DNA of 46,562 nucleotides, from NCBI GenBank assembly GCA_030615365.1, contig JAUWZM010000013.1, positions 1 through 46,562 on the forward strand, written 5' to 3'. Position 1 is the stretch's first letter, and every line of letters starts with the position of its first letter. The stretch is from Candidatus Aerophobota bacterium (GTDB taxonomy: Bacteria > Aerophobota > Aerophobia > Aerophobales > B3-G15). The position numbers were made by a program, and so were the translations under genes. The notes beneath the pieces are model-generated. The model was not told the DNA's origin. It saw only the letters and a program-made list of their open reading frames with translations, and ran no database searches. Positions 16,320 to 25,309 of the stretch are shown here, one piece after another.

Positions 16320-18266
16320 GTGAAAAGAAAGTTAATGGTTGTATTGGTAAGTGGGGCACTATGTCTGTTAGCAGCAGCCCCACTGTTAGCCGAGACAAAC
16401 TGGGGTTGGAGTACTTTACAAGAGTATGAGGAAGCTACAGGAAACAAAATAGAGAAATTCAATGAAGCTCCTATGCTAAGATTGAAAGTAGCCGCCGGTG
16501 AGCTTCCCCCGATAGAGCAAAGGCTTCCTGAGGAGCCTTTAGTAGATAAACCATTTGAAGAGGTTGGAATATATGGGGGAGTGCTTCGTCTGGCTATGCA
16601 AGGTTTGTCTGCCTGGCAGGGGCATCCAGCTACACAGCGTATGATTGAGTATATGCTTAACTTAGACCGTAAGGGTCAAAAAGCAGTGCCCAACATTGCT
16701 AAAGGTTGGGATTTCTCAGAAGACGGGAAAACTTTCACCTTATACCTAAGAAGAGGAATGAAGTGGTCAGATGGTGCACCTTTCACCGCCGATGACATTC
16801 TCTTTTTTTGGGAGGATGTTATCTTGAATGATGAAATCACGCCAGTTAAACCAGCGAAATGGATGCCCGGTGGTGAATTGATGACTATGGAAAAAGTAGA
16901 TGATTACGCAGTTTCCTTCCACTTTAGCAAACCTTATTGGACTGTAATCTTCCGTCTATCTGGTACTGCGTTCCAGGGATATCAAAATGATATTTTCCTG
17001 CCCAAGCACGCTCTCAAAAAGTATCATATAGATTACAATCCTGAGGCTAATGAGCTGGCAAAAGAGGAAAATCACGATTATTGGTGGCAGCTTTTTAATG
17101 CAAAAAGAGCTTTTAATCCCTGGACTCAACGAAATCCAGATATTCCTACCCTCGGTCCTTGGACAGTAAAACAAATCCTACCCGAAGGAGTAATATACGA
17201 GAGAAACCCCTATTACTGGAAAGTAGATACTGCTGGTAATCAACTTCCCTACATTGATACAGTTAAAGCTGTTGTATTTGGGGATCCGACTACGATGGTC
17301 TTAAAAATGGTATCCGGAGAATACGATTATTGTGATTTTGCTTTAACATCACCAAAAGATTACCCTGTTTTAATGGAAGGAGCAGAAAAAGGAGGATACT
17401 ATGTTTGGTTGATTAAGAGTGTCCGGGGTAACGCTGCTGGCCATTTCTTCAACCAGAATTACCATGAGGATGAGGTCATAGGTGAGTTTTTAAGGAATAA
17501 GAAGTTTCGCCAGGCTCTATCTTTAGCGGTTAATCGTGAGGAAATCAATGAGATTCATTTCTTGGGAAAAGGCACACCACGTAGGGCAACAGTTCATCCA
17601 AGCTGTAGCTATTACAAAGAGGAATGGGGTACGGCTTATGCTGAATATGATACAGAGGAAGCTAACAGACTTTTAGATGAGATAGGATTAGATAAAAGAG
17701 ATAAAGAAGGATTTCGCCTCAGACCTGATGGTAAAACTCTCCATATAGTAATGTCAATTTACGGCCCTGGTTTTGAGCTCATGAAAGAATATTGGGAAGA
17801 AGTTGGGGTTAAGACCACCATTAACTCGGTAGATTCGGCTTATTTGGGTACTCTTTGGGGTGCTGGTAAATATATGGTTTCTGGGTGGGGCTTTGGTGCT
17901 ACTGCGGAATCAGCTGTTGCATCAGGTGGATTGACTGATTTGTATGGACATTGGTTTGCTCCCCAGTGGGATATCTGGTGGAAGACAAATGGAGAGAGTG
18001 GTGAGGAACCTCCAGAGGAAATAAAAAGAGTATGGGGCTTATATGATGAAGTCCCATTTATGCCAGAAGAGGAAAGAAACAAGGCGCTAATAGAAATCTT
18101 TGATATCTGGGCTGAAAATGTTTGGGTAATGGGTATTGTCGGTATGCTACCCTTTCCTGCCATAACAAACATTAACCTGGGAAATATCAATACAGATACG
18201 TACACTGGTGCCTCTGTAGGGTTTGGCACATTTAATCGCCTGTACCAGGCTTTCTGGAAGAAGTAA
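16320..18266 (+). CDS. ABC transporter substrate-binding protein, family 5 (peptide/oligosaccharide)
   Basis: A 648-aa secreted protein. The signal peptide KRKLMVVLVSGALCLLAAAP ends with a signal peptidase I-like site at LLAE; there is no lipobox. Family 5 (SBP_bac_5) landmarks: PNIAKGWDFSEDGKTFTLYL near 120, RRGMKWSDGAPFTADDILFF near 142, the FRQALSLAVNREEIN block near 398, and the WAENVWVMGIVGMLP end. The length is at the upper end for the family, as seen in variants for oligosaccharides. I start at GTG 16320 because AAGGAGG ends at 16313, directly abutting the in-frame ATG at 16314. The nearby permeases are of the MalF/MalG type, which use a different binding-protein class, so its own DppB/DppC partners must lie elsewhere. 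Confidence 0.88.
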   Translation: MKRKLMVVLVSGALCLLAAAPLLAETNWGWSTLQEYEEATGNKIEKFNEAPMLRLKVAAGELPPIEQRLPEEPLVDKPFEEVGIYGGVLRLAMQGLSAWQGHPATQRMIEYMLNLDRKGQKAVPNIAKGWDFSEDGKTFTLYLRRGMKWSDGAPFTADDILFFWEDVILNDEITPVKPAKWMPGGELMTMEKVDDYAVSFHFSKPYWTVIFRLSGTAFQGYQNDIFLPKHALKKYHIDYNPEANELAKEENHDYWWQLFNAKRAFNPWTQRNPDIPTLGPWTVKQILPEGVIYERNPYYWKVDTAGNQLPYIDTVKAVVFGDPTTMVLKMVSGEYDYCDFALTSPKDYPVLMEGAEKGGYYVWLIKSVRGNAAGHFFNQNYHEDEVIGEFLRNKKFRQALSLAVNREEINEIHFLGKGTPRRATVHPSCSYYKEEWGTAYAEYDTEEANRLLDEIGLDKRDKEGFRLRPDGKTLHIVMSIYGPGFELMKEYWEEVGVKTTINSVDSAYLGTLWGAGKYMVSGWGFGATAESAVASGGLTDLYGHWFAPQWDIWWKTNGESGEEPPEEIKRVWGLYDEVPFMPEEERNKALIEIFDIWAENVWVMGIVGMLPFPAITNINLGNINTDTYTGASVGFGTFNRLYQAFWKK

Positions 18267-18279
18267 AGAAAGAAAAACC

Positions 18280-18322
18280 AACAAGGGTTTCTGTCTTCAT
18301 CTTTGGGACAGAAATCCTTGTT
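18280..18322 (+). terminator. Terminator hairpin after the binding-protein gene
   Basis: Arms AACAAGGGTTTCTGTC (18280-18295) and GACAGAAATCCTTGTT (18307-18322) pair over 16 bp with one G-U pair and an 11-base loop, 13 bases after the stop codon. Only a short T-rich stretch follows (TTGTTTA), so read-through is possible. Confidence 0.55.
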
Positions 18323-18361
18323 TATCCAAATGAAAAGGAAAGAATAAGACAATGAGAATTA

Positions 18362-18424
18362 ATTACTAATGAAGTTAGATTTTTGGCAAGAAAAGAGCTA
18401 AAAACAAGGTCAGAAGGAGGTGAA
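18362..18424. repeat. Duplicated 63-bp leader, copy 2
   Basis: Copy of 16189-16251, again ending in a strong AAGGAGGTG ribosome-binding-like site followed by only a few codons (GTG AAA AAC AGA TAG). No gene follows, so this is probably the stub of a deleted gene. Confidence 0.55.
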
Positions 18425-18491
18425 AAACAGATAGGCCGTTAACTCATGGTAAAGGAGAGCTTTCCAAGAAGAGAAAGTGTTGAAAGATTAA

Positions 18492-18616
18492 TTTTTCTTT
18501 TTAGAGCTTTCAGGAAAGAATGGACCATGTCAAATTTTGACTTACTCAATAATAGAGATTTCATGTTCTCTAAAAATAATTGCCAAGAAAGAAAAGGCAA
18601 AGACCCAATGAGTGGG
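18492..18616. repeat. Duplicated leader segment, copy B
   Basis: Copy of 7224-7348, without the MITE-like insertion that borders copy A. Its tail joins a 23-bp stretch shared with 14771-14793, so the 18.3-18.64 kb gap is a mosaic of pieces found elsewhere in the sugar locus. No gene is supported here; a 68-codon frame (18446-18652) is not conserved in copy A. Confidence 0.6.
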
Positions 18617-18638
18617 AAGAGAAAATTCAGCAGATTCT

Positions 18639-19421
18639 CTATTCGATATTAAAATGTAAAGAGAGCAGCTCCTTCAAAGTAGAGATGATATAGTGGGGTT
18701 TTAAGGGAAAAGTGGCATTTTCTGCCTCTTTCAGAGTGCTAATTCCGGAGAGAACCAGGACTGTGGTTACCCCTGCTTTTCTTCCAGCTGCAATATCAGT
18801 TTCCAGTCGATCTCCTACCAAGATAACGTGCTCAGGAGGATACCCCTTTTCCTGCATTATTTTTTTCAATCCAAAAGTTTGAGGTTTGCCTACGACAAGG
18901 GGGATCTTTCCAGTGCTTGCTTCCAGAGCTCTAATTATTGCGCCCGCCCCAGGAGAAGTTCCTTTTTCTAAGGGAAAAGTTGTGTCAGTATTAGTAGCCA
19001 AAAATTTAGCTCCTCTTACTATAGCCTGATGGGCTAAGGATAGTTTTTGAAAATTAAAGTCTCTATCCATTCCTGCTACCACATAATCAACGCCATTAAT
19101 AGTGGGAGAGACATTTACTTTCACTTTTTCCAATTCTTCAAACAGGCCTTTCTCCCCTATTACAAAAACCTTTTTGCATTTATTCTGGCTAAGGTAAAGG
19201 GCAGTTAAATAAGAAGAGGGGAAAAACTGGTTCTCTTTGACTTTTATTCCCATATGGGTGAGTTTTTTTAAATAGCCTTTTCTGGATAAAGTAGAATTAT
19301 TACTCAAGAAACATATCTCCTCCTCTCTTTGTTCTAAGGTCAGGAGAATCTCTTTAACTCCGGGCAGCAAAGTTTTTCCTCTATATATCACGCCATCTAA
19401 ATCAAACACGTAAAGGCTCAT
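18639..19421 (-). CDS. HAD-superfamily hydrolase, class IIA (NagD-like)
   Basis: A 260-aa phosphatase. Motif I DLDGVIYRG is at residues 7-15 (nucleophile Asp7, acid Asp9), motif II SNNST near 40, motif III GKPQTFGLKK near 177, and motif IV VGDRLETDIAAG near 202. The cap between motifs II and III makes it class IIA, with NagD (nucleotides), AraL and p-nitrophenyl phosphatases. It is the last gene of the glyQ operon and overlaps the preceding gene by ATGA. The position next to tRNA-modification and tRNA-charging genes does not tell the substrate; phosphate-ester housecleaning is likely. Confidence 0.9.
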   Translation of the reverse strand: MSLYVFDLDGVIYRGKTLLPGVKEILLTLEQREEEICFLSNNSTLSRKGYLKKLTHMGIKVKENQFFPSSYLTALYLSQNKCKKVFVIGEKGLFEELEKVKVNVSPTINGVDYVVAGMDRDFNFQKLSLAHQAIVRGAKFLATNTDTTFPLEKGTSPGAGAIIRALEASTGKIPLVVGKPQTFGLKKIMQEKGYPPEHVILVGDRLETDIAAGRKAGVTTVLVLSGISTLKEAENATFPLKPHYIISTLKELLSLHFNIE

Positions 19422-20401
19422 AACTTCCTCTCAATCCTTAACTTTTCTATCAGACTCTCTTCCATAGAATTTACCTGAACCCATCTTCTCTCTTTTTGAG
19501 GGAACTGGTAGTATTGAACCTTCACTAATCCCCCAGGAGCATCACTGTACCTTGCTGTTAAAGAAGCGGCTTTTAAGATAAATTCCTCTTTGATTGATCC
19601 TTTTAATAGGGTAATTGGCCCAGGAAAATCCATTACCTGCAAAAATATATCTCCCTGAGAGGCAAGGGTAATGAGCTTCTCGTTTTCCGTTCTATCTCTT
19701 CCTACAATTATTCTTGAAGTGTAATTTAAACAGAAATGCCTTCCCACTTTTAGCAGTTCAATCTCCCGAAGGGTTAGTTTATCATAGGATAAGATGTACT
19801 TAATTCGACGAGAAAAATTGGGATCAGTAAGCAGGCATCCCCCAGCAGGGGTAGGAAAGTCTTTAAAGCCAAATTTTTCGGCCAGTTTTAACTGAATCTG
19901 CCTACTTCTTCCTTTTATTCCTAACAATTTTTCTCTATCTATCCAACCTTTATGTTCAGGTAAAATGGGTGAAAGATTTTTCGCAGTTAAAGGGCGAAGT
20001 AAATACTCACCCCAACCCGACTCTCTTGCCACTATACCTAAAGCCCATCTACTTTGAGATTTAGGTCTTTCCCCTAAAACTTCGCCGGTAACTAAAAAAG
20101 AAGCTTTCTCGGATTGCATTAAAGAGCCAGCTTTTTTTATCATAAGGATATGGCAATCAATGCAGGGATTAGCTCCTTTCCCAAAGCCATGAGGGGGAGA
20201 TGATACCAAGGAGATAAGCTCTTTTCCTATATCTACCACTTTACAGGTGATATGTAACTGCTCAGATGCCTTTTTAGCCTTTTCAACACCAAAAAAAGGG
20301 GAGGAAAAGCATATCCCTTTTACCTTAATTCCCTGATTTTGAATAAGTCGAGTGGCGAGCAGGCTGTCCAATCCTCCGGAAAGCAGAACCAGAGCATTCA
20401 T
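19418..20401 (-). CDS. PP-loop ATPase, tRNA thiolation-like (MnmA/ThiI superfamily)
   Basis: A 327-aa protein. The adenylation PP-loop LLSGGLDSLLA is at residues 6-16. ANPCIDCHILM near 79 and PAGGCLLTDPNF near 190 supply conserved cysteines used in sulfur relay by MnmA/ThiI-type enzymes. The C-terminal third (VGRHFCLNYTSRIIVGRDRTENEKL and the DFPGPITLLKG block) resembles the NFACT-R/DUF814-type RNA-binding part seen in bacterial proteins annotated as tRNA methyltransferase or thiolase. Likely role: ATP-dependent thiolation of a tRNA uridine. It overlaps both neighbours by four bases (ATGA), so it is translationally coupled to the PSP1 protein upstream and the HAD protein downstream. The specific tRNA position is not determined. 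Confidence 0.75.
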   Translation of the reverse strand: MNALVLLSGGLDSLLATRLIQNQGIKVKGICFSSPFFGVEKAKKASEQLHITCKVVDIGKELISLVSSPPHGFGKGANPCIDCHILMIKKAGSLMQSEKASFLVTGEVLGERPKSQSRWALGIVARESGWGEYLLRPLTAKNLSPILPEHKGWIDREKLLGIKGRSRQIQLKLAEKFGFKDFPTPAGGCLLTDPNFSRRIKYILSYDKLTLREIELLKVGRHFCLNYTSRIIVGRDRTENEKLITLASQGDIFLQVMDFPGPITLLKGSIKEEFILKAASLTARYSDAPGGLVKVQYYQFPQKERRWVQVNSMEESLIEKLRIERKL

Positions 20402-21195
20402 CCCTTGCTTACCTCTTCTCTGGGAACCGCCTTTTTTATTCCTTCTTCAGTCTCTATCACCACTGTCCTTTTCAAAAGATTACAGCCAATTACTTTTACC
20501 TTCTCCTTTTGCCAGTCTACCATATCACCTACAGAAGGAAAATCCTTTGCCAATGATGAATAAGTGAGACATTCAAAGTTTAAACAGCACCTGAGTCTGC
20601 CACATATACCTGATATTTTAGAAGAAACTAAGGGAAGATTTTGAATCCTGGCTGATTCTAACGCAACTGAGTCGAGCTTTTTTCCATTGTTTTTCTTGAG
20701 GAAAGAGATACAACATACTTCCCGTCCACATATCCCTGCACCTCCTAAAATCTGAGGTTCATCTCTTACACCAATCTGTTGCATTTGAATCCTTGCTTTA
20801 AAAATAGAGGCTAAATCCTTGACCAACTTTCTGAAATCTACTCTTTCTTTGGCCGTATAATAAAAAATAAGCTTCTTTTTCCCCAGGGGATATTTCGTGG
20901 TAATTAATTTCATAGCTAAGCTGTGGTGAGAGATTCTCTCCTGGGCAACTTGTAAAGCTTGTTGGGCGATCTTTCCTCTGGCATGAAATTCCTCTATATC
21001 CTGGTCTGTAGCTCTTCGAACGTAGATTTCCCTTTTTATATGGAACTCTTTGCTGGTCACAAATTTTACTTTACCTACCTCTAAATCCTCATTAGACTGA
21101 AATACACACCAATGCCCTCTCTCAAGATCTGTTTGTCGGGTAAAAAGGTAAATTAGTCTTCCCTCAGGGTACACCTCTACTCCAAGAAAGTTCAT
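20398..21195 (-). CDS. PSP1 / RicT (YaaT)-like protein
   Basis: A 265-aa PSP1-domain protein. The hallmark pair of cysteine blocks is present: GGAGICGREVCC near residue 150 and GICGRLRCCLNFE near 195, plus the VDFRKLVKDLASIFKARIQM core near 120 and the SVGDMVDW turn near 221. In Bacillus, RicT (YaaT) forms an iron-sulfur complex with RicA and RicF that promotes RNase Y-dependent RNA maturation. The equivalent complex here is inferred only from the family. GGAGGAG precedes the ATG. It lies 94 bases after glyS and is coupled to the next gene by an ATGA overlap. Confidence 0.88.
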   Translation of the reverse strand: MNFLGVEVYPEGRLIYLFTRQTDLERGHWCVFQSNEDLEVGKVKFVTSKEFHIKREIYVRRATDQDIEEFHARGKIAQQALQVAQERISHHSLAMKLITTKYPLGKKKLIFYYTAKERVDFRKLVKDLASIFKARIQMQQIGVRDEPQILGGAGICGREVCCISFLKKNNGKKLDSVALESARIQNLPLVSSKISGICGRLRCCLNFECLTYSSLAKDFPSVGDMVDWQKEKVKVIGCNLLKRTVVIETEEGIKKAVPREEVSKG

Positions 21196-21289
21196 TTTGT
21201 TTCTCCTCCATCAACCTAAAGTTAGGTTAATGCATAGAACCTTGAACGTTGAACCTTTAGCCCCTTACCTCTTCTACGCATCCACTCAT

Positions 21290-23380
21290 CTACTTCACCT
21301 GTAGTTGAGTGAAGTCAGCTATAGAATTGAAGGAATCCCCAATTTCTTTTAAAAGAGCAAGGCGGTTACACTTTAGTTTTTTATCCTCGCTCATTACCAG
21401 AATCTCTTCGAAGAAGTTATGAATAGCATCCTTTAAACAGGATAATTCCGTGTACGCTTCTTTATAGTTTTCTTTACTTAGAAGATCTTTTACCTTTCCT
21501 CTTATCTGTTGATGTAAACTGTAAAGTTTTTTTTCCTCTTCTTTTAAGAGAAGATCTTCCCTGATCTCTGAGGGAATTGATATTTCCTGCTTTTCTGCAT
21601 GCTTTAACATGTTAAGCAGTCGGACTATGGCTATAACCTCTTCTTGAAAGTTTTTCCTTGATTCTATTTCTTTGAGACTTTTTCCTCTTTTTATCACCCT
21701 TGGTATATAATCTATCCCTACCTCTACTACAGCTTTAATCTGATCAGGGGAAAGTTTCTCTTCCTGGAGAAGATTTATTATCCTGATCTTAAAAAATTCC
21801 TTAAGTTTGTGACGAACCTCTTCCTTTTCTCCATAAAGCTTTAAAGATTCTTCAATTAAATCTTCAAGGGAAATTCCCCAATCTCTATTGAGGATAATCC
21901 TTACTATCCCTTGAGCTTCTCGGCGAAGACCCCAGGGATCCTCCGATCCGGAGGGAATGAAATCAATCCAGAAAGCCCCAGCCAATGTATCCATTTTATC
22001 AATTATAGCTACCACTGCTCCTTCGAGAGTAAGAGGAAGCCGATCTTTGCTAAATTGGGGTAATTTATGTTCAGCGATAGCTTCTGCTACTCGAGGATCC
22101 TCCTCCGAGGAAAGAGCATACTCTTTACCCATCATTCCTTGAAGTTCGGGAAATTCTTTCACTACCTTAGTGAGTAGATCCGCTTTGCACAGATAAGCTG
22201 CCCGCTGAATTATCTCTACAGCGTCGTCTTTTAACTCAAAAGAAGAAGTTATTTTCCTGGCTAACTTTACCAATCTCTGGGTCTTTTCATAGTAGCTACC
22301 CAATTTTTCCTGAACTACCACTTCCTTTAGATGGGGCACCCTTGCCTTTAAAGAGATTTTTCTATCCTCATCGTAAAAAAATTTAGCATCAGTTAAACGG
22401 GCATTGAGTACTCTGCGGTTACCGTTTCTTACTCGATCCATGTGATGTTTATCTCCTTCCCTTGCTCCTATAAAAAAGGGAAGAATGCCATTTTTGCCTA
22501 GTACGGAAAAGTGTTTTTGGTAATCTCGTAAGCAGGCTTTTAACAAAGGGGATGGCAAGGAAAGAAATTCTGAATCAAATTCTCCCTGGAATAGGGTAGG
22601 ATATTCCACTAAATACGTTAAATCTTCCAGAAGTTGCTCATCCTCTAAGATTTTTGCCTGATACCCCTTTTTTTCAAGAAAATTTATTATCCCTGAGAGC
22701 TGCTTAAGAATGATACTTTTTCTCTCAAGGGGATCAATTATTACTTTAGCCTCTTTCAGAAAAGAGGGGTATTCCTCAGGAATCGAAATGTGAATATCTT
22801 TCGGGTGAAGATACCGGTGACCATTAGTTTTTTTACCAGACGTTATCCCGGCTATTTTAAAATTTATTACCTCCTCGCCAAATAAAGCTAAGAGGGACCT
22901 TATAGGTCGGCCAAAGTAAAAATCTTCTTCTCCCCATCTCATCGATTTTGCAAAATGTAGGGAATTAATGAGATCAATAAAGAGGGAAGGGAGAATTTGA
23001 GAGGTTCTTTTTCCTTTACGTTTTCTTTTTATATAGATATATTCTCCCTTTTTTAGAGTGTGTATCCCCAGGTCCTTCTGAGTGGCTCCCTTTGCTTTAA
23101 GATAGCCCTTCCCGGCAGAGGTTAAATTCCCCTTTTCATCAAAAATTACATGTATAGGAGGACCCAGGTCCTTCTTAATTTGCTCTTTCTGATGCTCAGC
23201 AACTTTCTCTACCCATAAGATTAATCGCCGAGAGGTTCCCCAGGTCAAAATTTTTCCATAATCAATTCGACAGCTACAAAAAAGCTCTTTTGCCTTTTGC
23301 TGAATTTGAGCTATGGTTTCCTTCACCATTGAAGAAGGAAAATCCTCCACCCCTATTTCCAGTAACACTGTTTTTGGCAT
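21290..23380 (-). CDS. glyS: Glycyl-tRNA synthetase beta subunit
   Basis: A 696-aa subunit, normal length for GlyS. Landmarks: LLEIGVEDFPSSM at the N-terminus, GRPIRSLLALFGEEVI near 191, FFIGAREGDKHHMDRVRNGN near 316, the catalytic-core LTDAKFFYDEDRK near 343, and GSEDPWGLRREAQGIVRI near 513. The C-terminal part carries the helical anticodon-binding region. It works with GlyQ as an alpha2-beta2 enzyme charging glycine onto tRNA. I chose the ATG at 23380, four bases past the glyQ stop, where the family starts (MPKTVLLEIG). An upstream in-frame start at 23425 would overlap glyQ by 41 bases. The pair is the normal operon order. Confidence 0.95.
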   Translation of the reverse strand: MPKTVLLEIGVEDFPSSMVKETIAQIQQKAKELFCSCRIDYGKILTWGTSRRLILWVEKVAEHQKEQIKKDLGPPIHVIFDEKGNLTSAGKGYLKAKGATQKDLGIHTLKKGEYIYIKRKRKGKRTSQILPSLFIDLINSLHFAKSMRWGEEDFYFGRPIRSLLALFGEEVINFKIAGITSGKKTNGHRYLHPKDIHISIPEEYPSFLKEAKVIIDPLERKSIILKQLSGIINFLEKKGYQAKILEDEQLLEDLTYLVEYPTLFQGEFDSEFLSLPSPLLKACLRDYQKHFSVLGKNGILPFFIGAREGDKHHMDRVRNGNRRVLNARLTDAKFFYDEDRKISLKARVPHLKEVVVQEKLGSYYEKTQRLVKLARKITSSFELKDDAVEIIQRAAYLCKADLLTKVVKEFPELQGMMGKEYALSSEEDPRVAEAIAEHKLPQFSKDRLPLTLEGAVVAIIDKMDTLAGAFWIDFIPSGSEDPWGLRREAQGIVRIILNRDWGISLEDLIEESLKLYGEKEEVRHKLKEFFKIRIINLLQEEKLSPDQIKAVVEVGIDYIPRVIKRGKSLKEIESRKNFQEEVIAIVRLLNMLKHAEKQEISIPSEIREDLLLKEEEKKLYSLHQQIRGKVKDLLSKENYKEAYTELSCLKDAIHNFFEEILVMSEDKKLKCNRLALLKEIGDSFNSIADFTQLQVK

Positions 23381-23384
23381 TTTT

Positions 23385-24236
23385 TTAGCCTTTGATTTGC
23401 CGGTAGTTGAGGTAACCAAGGGCACATTTTTTCGCTAAATCCCTTACTCTTTTAATAAACCTTTCTCTCTCACTTACTCCCAAAGCTCCTCTTGCATCCA
23501 GTAAATTAAATGTATGAGAACACTTTAGAATATAATCATAAGCTGGTAGAAAGAGATCCTTTTTTAGAAGCCCTTTCGCTTCCCTCTCATAAATTTCAAA
23601 AAGTTGCCGCTGTAAAGAGGGTTTCACTTCCTCAAAGTTATATCTTGAAAATTCCACTTCACTTTCATGCTGCAAATCTGCGTATGTAACTTTTGAATTC
23701 CATTGTATGTCAAACACATTGTTTACCTCCTGGATACACATTCCAATTCTTTCCAGTCCATAGGTGAGCTCTACCGAAACAGGATTTAAATCTATTCCTC
23801 CTACCTGTTGAAAATAGGTAAACTGAGTTATTTCCATTCCATCCAGTCTTATCTCCCACCCCAGTCCCCAGGCACCAAGAGTAGGAGATTCCCAGTCATC
23901 CTCAATAAATTTAATATCATGGTAAAGAGGATTTATTCCTATAGCTTTGAGACTGCTTAAATAAATGTTTTGAATGCCAGCAGGAGGGGGTTTAATAATT
24001 ACCTGATATTGGTAGTGAAGCCTGAGACGATTAGGATTCTCTCCGTATCTACCGTCAGCAGGACGTCGAGATGGTTCTACATAGGCTACCCGCCAGGGCT
24101 CAGGATCAAGCACTCTCAAGAAAGTTGCAGGATTAAAAGTTCCTGCCCCCTTTTCTACATCGTACGGTTGCCAGAGAAGGCACCCCTCTTTTTTCCAAAA
24201 TTGGTGTAAGCTAAGGATGATTTCCTGAAAATCCAT
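23385..24236 (-). CDS. glyQ: Glycyl-tRNA synthetase alpha subunit
   Basis: A 283-aa subunit with the class II aminoacyl-tRNA synthetase core: the [20 protein letters not shown] start, [20 protein letters not shown] (motif 2) near residue 51, [20 protein letters not shown] near 126, and [13 protein letters not shown] (motif 3) near 157. It activates glycine. AAAGGAG precedes the ATG. It opens an operon of five genes ending at 18639. The leader was examined for a glycine T-box: no TGGNACCGCG element was found, so regulation is unknown. The structured element at 24364-24603 lies 128 bases upstream. Confidence 0.96.
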   Translation of the reverse strand: MDFQEIILSLHQFWKKEGCLLWQPYDVEKGAGTFNPATFLRVLDPEPWRVAYVEPSRRPADGRYGENPNRLRLHYQYQVIIKPPPAGIQNIYLSSLKAIGINPLYHDIKFIEDDWESPTLGAWGLGWEIRLDGMEITQFTYFQQVGGIDLNPVSVELTYGLERIGMCIQEVNNVFDIQWNSKVTYADLQHESEVEFSRYNFEEVKPSLQRQLFEIYEREAKGLLKKDLFLPAYDYILKCSHTFNLLDARGALGVSERERFIKRVRDLAKKCALGYLNYRQIKG

Positions 24237-24363
24237 ACTCTGCTCCTTTACTTAAATTATAAGAGTGAGTCACTTAAAAGTCAATAGTCTTTGCGAAGAG
24301 ATCCCCACTCTCCTTCCATCGAAGGAAAGGATACTACGGTTGTCTGAATGCTCTCCTCATACC

Positions 24364-24603
24364 TCCAGTTTCAGGAAAAATTTAGGGCTGCCCTTGTCTT
24401 CGGTGTTTTCCAACGTTGCGGCTAAGTTCTACTCTTATCTGTAAGCTGTGGCTTGGTAGATTTGTTCGCTTTGGGACTTCATGATACATGAAGTCCTGAG
24501 AAGAACTTGGACGTTAGAACTCATAGACCCGCCTAATCGCCGCTGCCTTATGGAAAACACACTCGGCGGGCAGCAAATTAATAGGAGTTTTCCTGAAACT
24601 GGA
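24364..24603. ncRNA. Candidate structured RNA or foldback element, 240 bp
   Basis: A rod-like set of nested pairings, best read on the plus strand but self-complementary on either strand. The closing stem is 16 bp and perfect (24364-24379 with 24588-24603). Inside it: GCTGCCC/GGGCAGC (24387-24393 with 24568-24574), GTGTTTTCCA/TGGAAAACAC (24403-24412 with 24551-24560), GCGGC/GCCGC (24418-24422 with 24539-24543), and a terminal hairpin GGACTTCATG-ATA-CATGAAGTCC (24474-24496). A long rod with internal loops recalls 6S RNA, but I recognise no family motif of 6S, tmRNA, RNase P or SRP RNA. A foldback mobile element is the main alternative. It fills much of the 590-bp gap between glyQ and the DUF2062 gene. 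Confidence 0.5.
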
Positions 24604-24646
24604 ACTTATACTCCTTGTCTTTTTTGGATAATTTATTAGAATGTTA

Positions 24647-24806
24647 GTAATTATTCAGCCACTAAGACACGAAGATGAATGTGTGGATGTGTAGAAGAGT
24701 GAATGTGTGAATGAATAAAACGCATCCAAGCTTCTACGCATTGATCGATTGACAGGATTATAAATTTATATCACTATCTTTGTGACTTAGTGGCTGAACT
24801 GTTACA
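24647..24806. mobile_element. MITE-like element 2 with 7-bp flanking direct repeats
   Basis: Inverted ends: left GTAATTATTCAGCCACTAAG, right (reversed) GTAACAGTTCAGCCACTAAG, continuing with CACAAAG-AGTGATATAAA as in element 1. Flanked by AATGTTA at 24640-24646 and 24807-24813, in the same geometry as element 1. The interior is GTG/ATG-rich low-complexity sequence, followed by TTCTACGCAT. Confidence 0.65.
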
Positions 24807-24826
24807 AATGTTAATAAGGCAAAGCT

Positions 24827-25309
24827 ATGAAATCAGAGAAGAAATCTTACTGGCAGCAGGTGAAATTATTATTTAAAAAAATGCTTACCGCTAATGACTC
24901 TCCTCATAAGTTAGCTATGGGATTTGCCATAGGGGTTTTCTGGGGAATAATGCCAACTTTTGGAATTGCTATACTTTTTTCTCTTCCTACGGCAGTAATT
25001 TTAAAGGCTAATAAAGTAACCGCTATTCTGGGAACCTTTGTTTCCAATCCACTTACTACACTATTATTCTATCCCTTTAATATTAGAATAGGCAGCTTTA
25101 TTCTAAAAATACCCCCTTTCCCTTTCTCCTGGGATATATTTAAAATAGAGAATTTATGGAATATGGGCAAGTCTTTACTGGTAGGGGGTGTTATTTCCGC
25201 TATTGTTACGGCTTTTATATCTTATGCATTTGTTCTTATGGTTATTTTTATAGTAAAAAAGAGTAGAAGCTCACATTTTCAGTCTTCCAGGAAATCAGGA
25301 GAGAGGTAG
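24827..25309 (+). CDS. DUF2062 membrane protein
   Basis: A 160-aa protein of the DUF2062 family: [20 protein letters not shown] near residue 27, followed by [13 protein letters not shown] near 75. Four hydrophobic segments (about 30-50, 52-70, 72-92 and 120-150) indicate an inner-membrane protein with a basic tail. Some relatives are fused to glycosyltransferases or sit next to lipid-carrier enzymes, but the function of the family is not known to me. Its end overlaps the end of ruvB by 15 bases on the other strand. Confidence 0.85.
   Translation: MKSEKKSYWQQVKLLFKKMLTANDSPHKLAMGFAIGVFWGIMPTFGIAILFSLPTAVILKANKVTAILGTFVSNPLTTLLFYPFNIRIGSFILKIPPFPFSWDIFKIENLWNMGKSLLVGGVISAIVTAFISYAFVLMVIFIVKKSRSSHFQSSRKSGER

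Noticed and set aside
18446..18652. 68-codon frame in duplicated copy B
   Set aside because: Copy A carries an indel and a stop in the same frame, so the conservation is at DNA level only.
24237..24363. Glycine T-box leader before glyQ
   Set aside because: No TGGNACCGCG-type sequence or stem I/antiterminator could be found on the minus strand.
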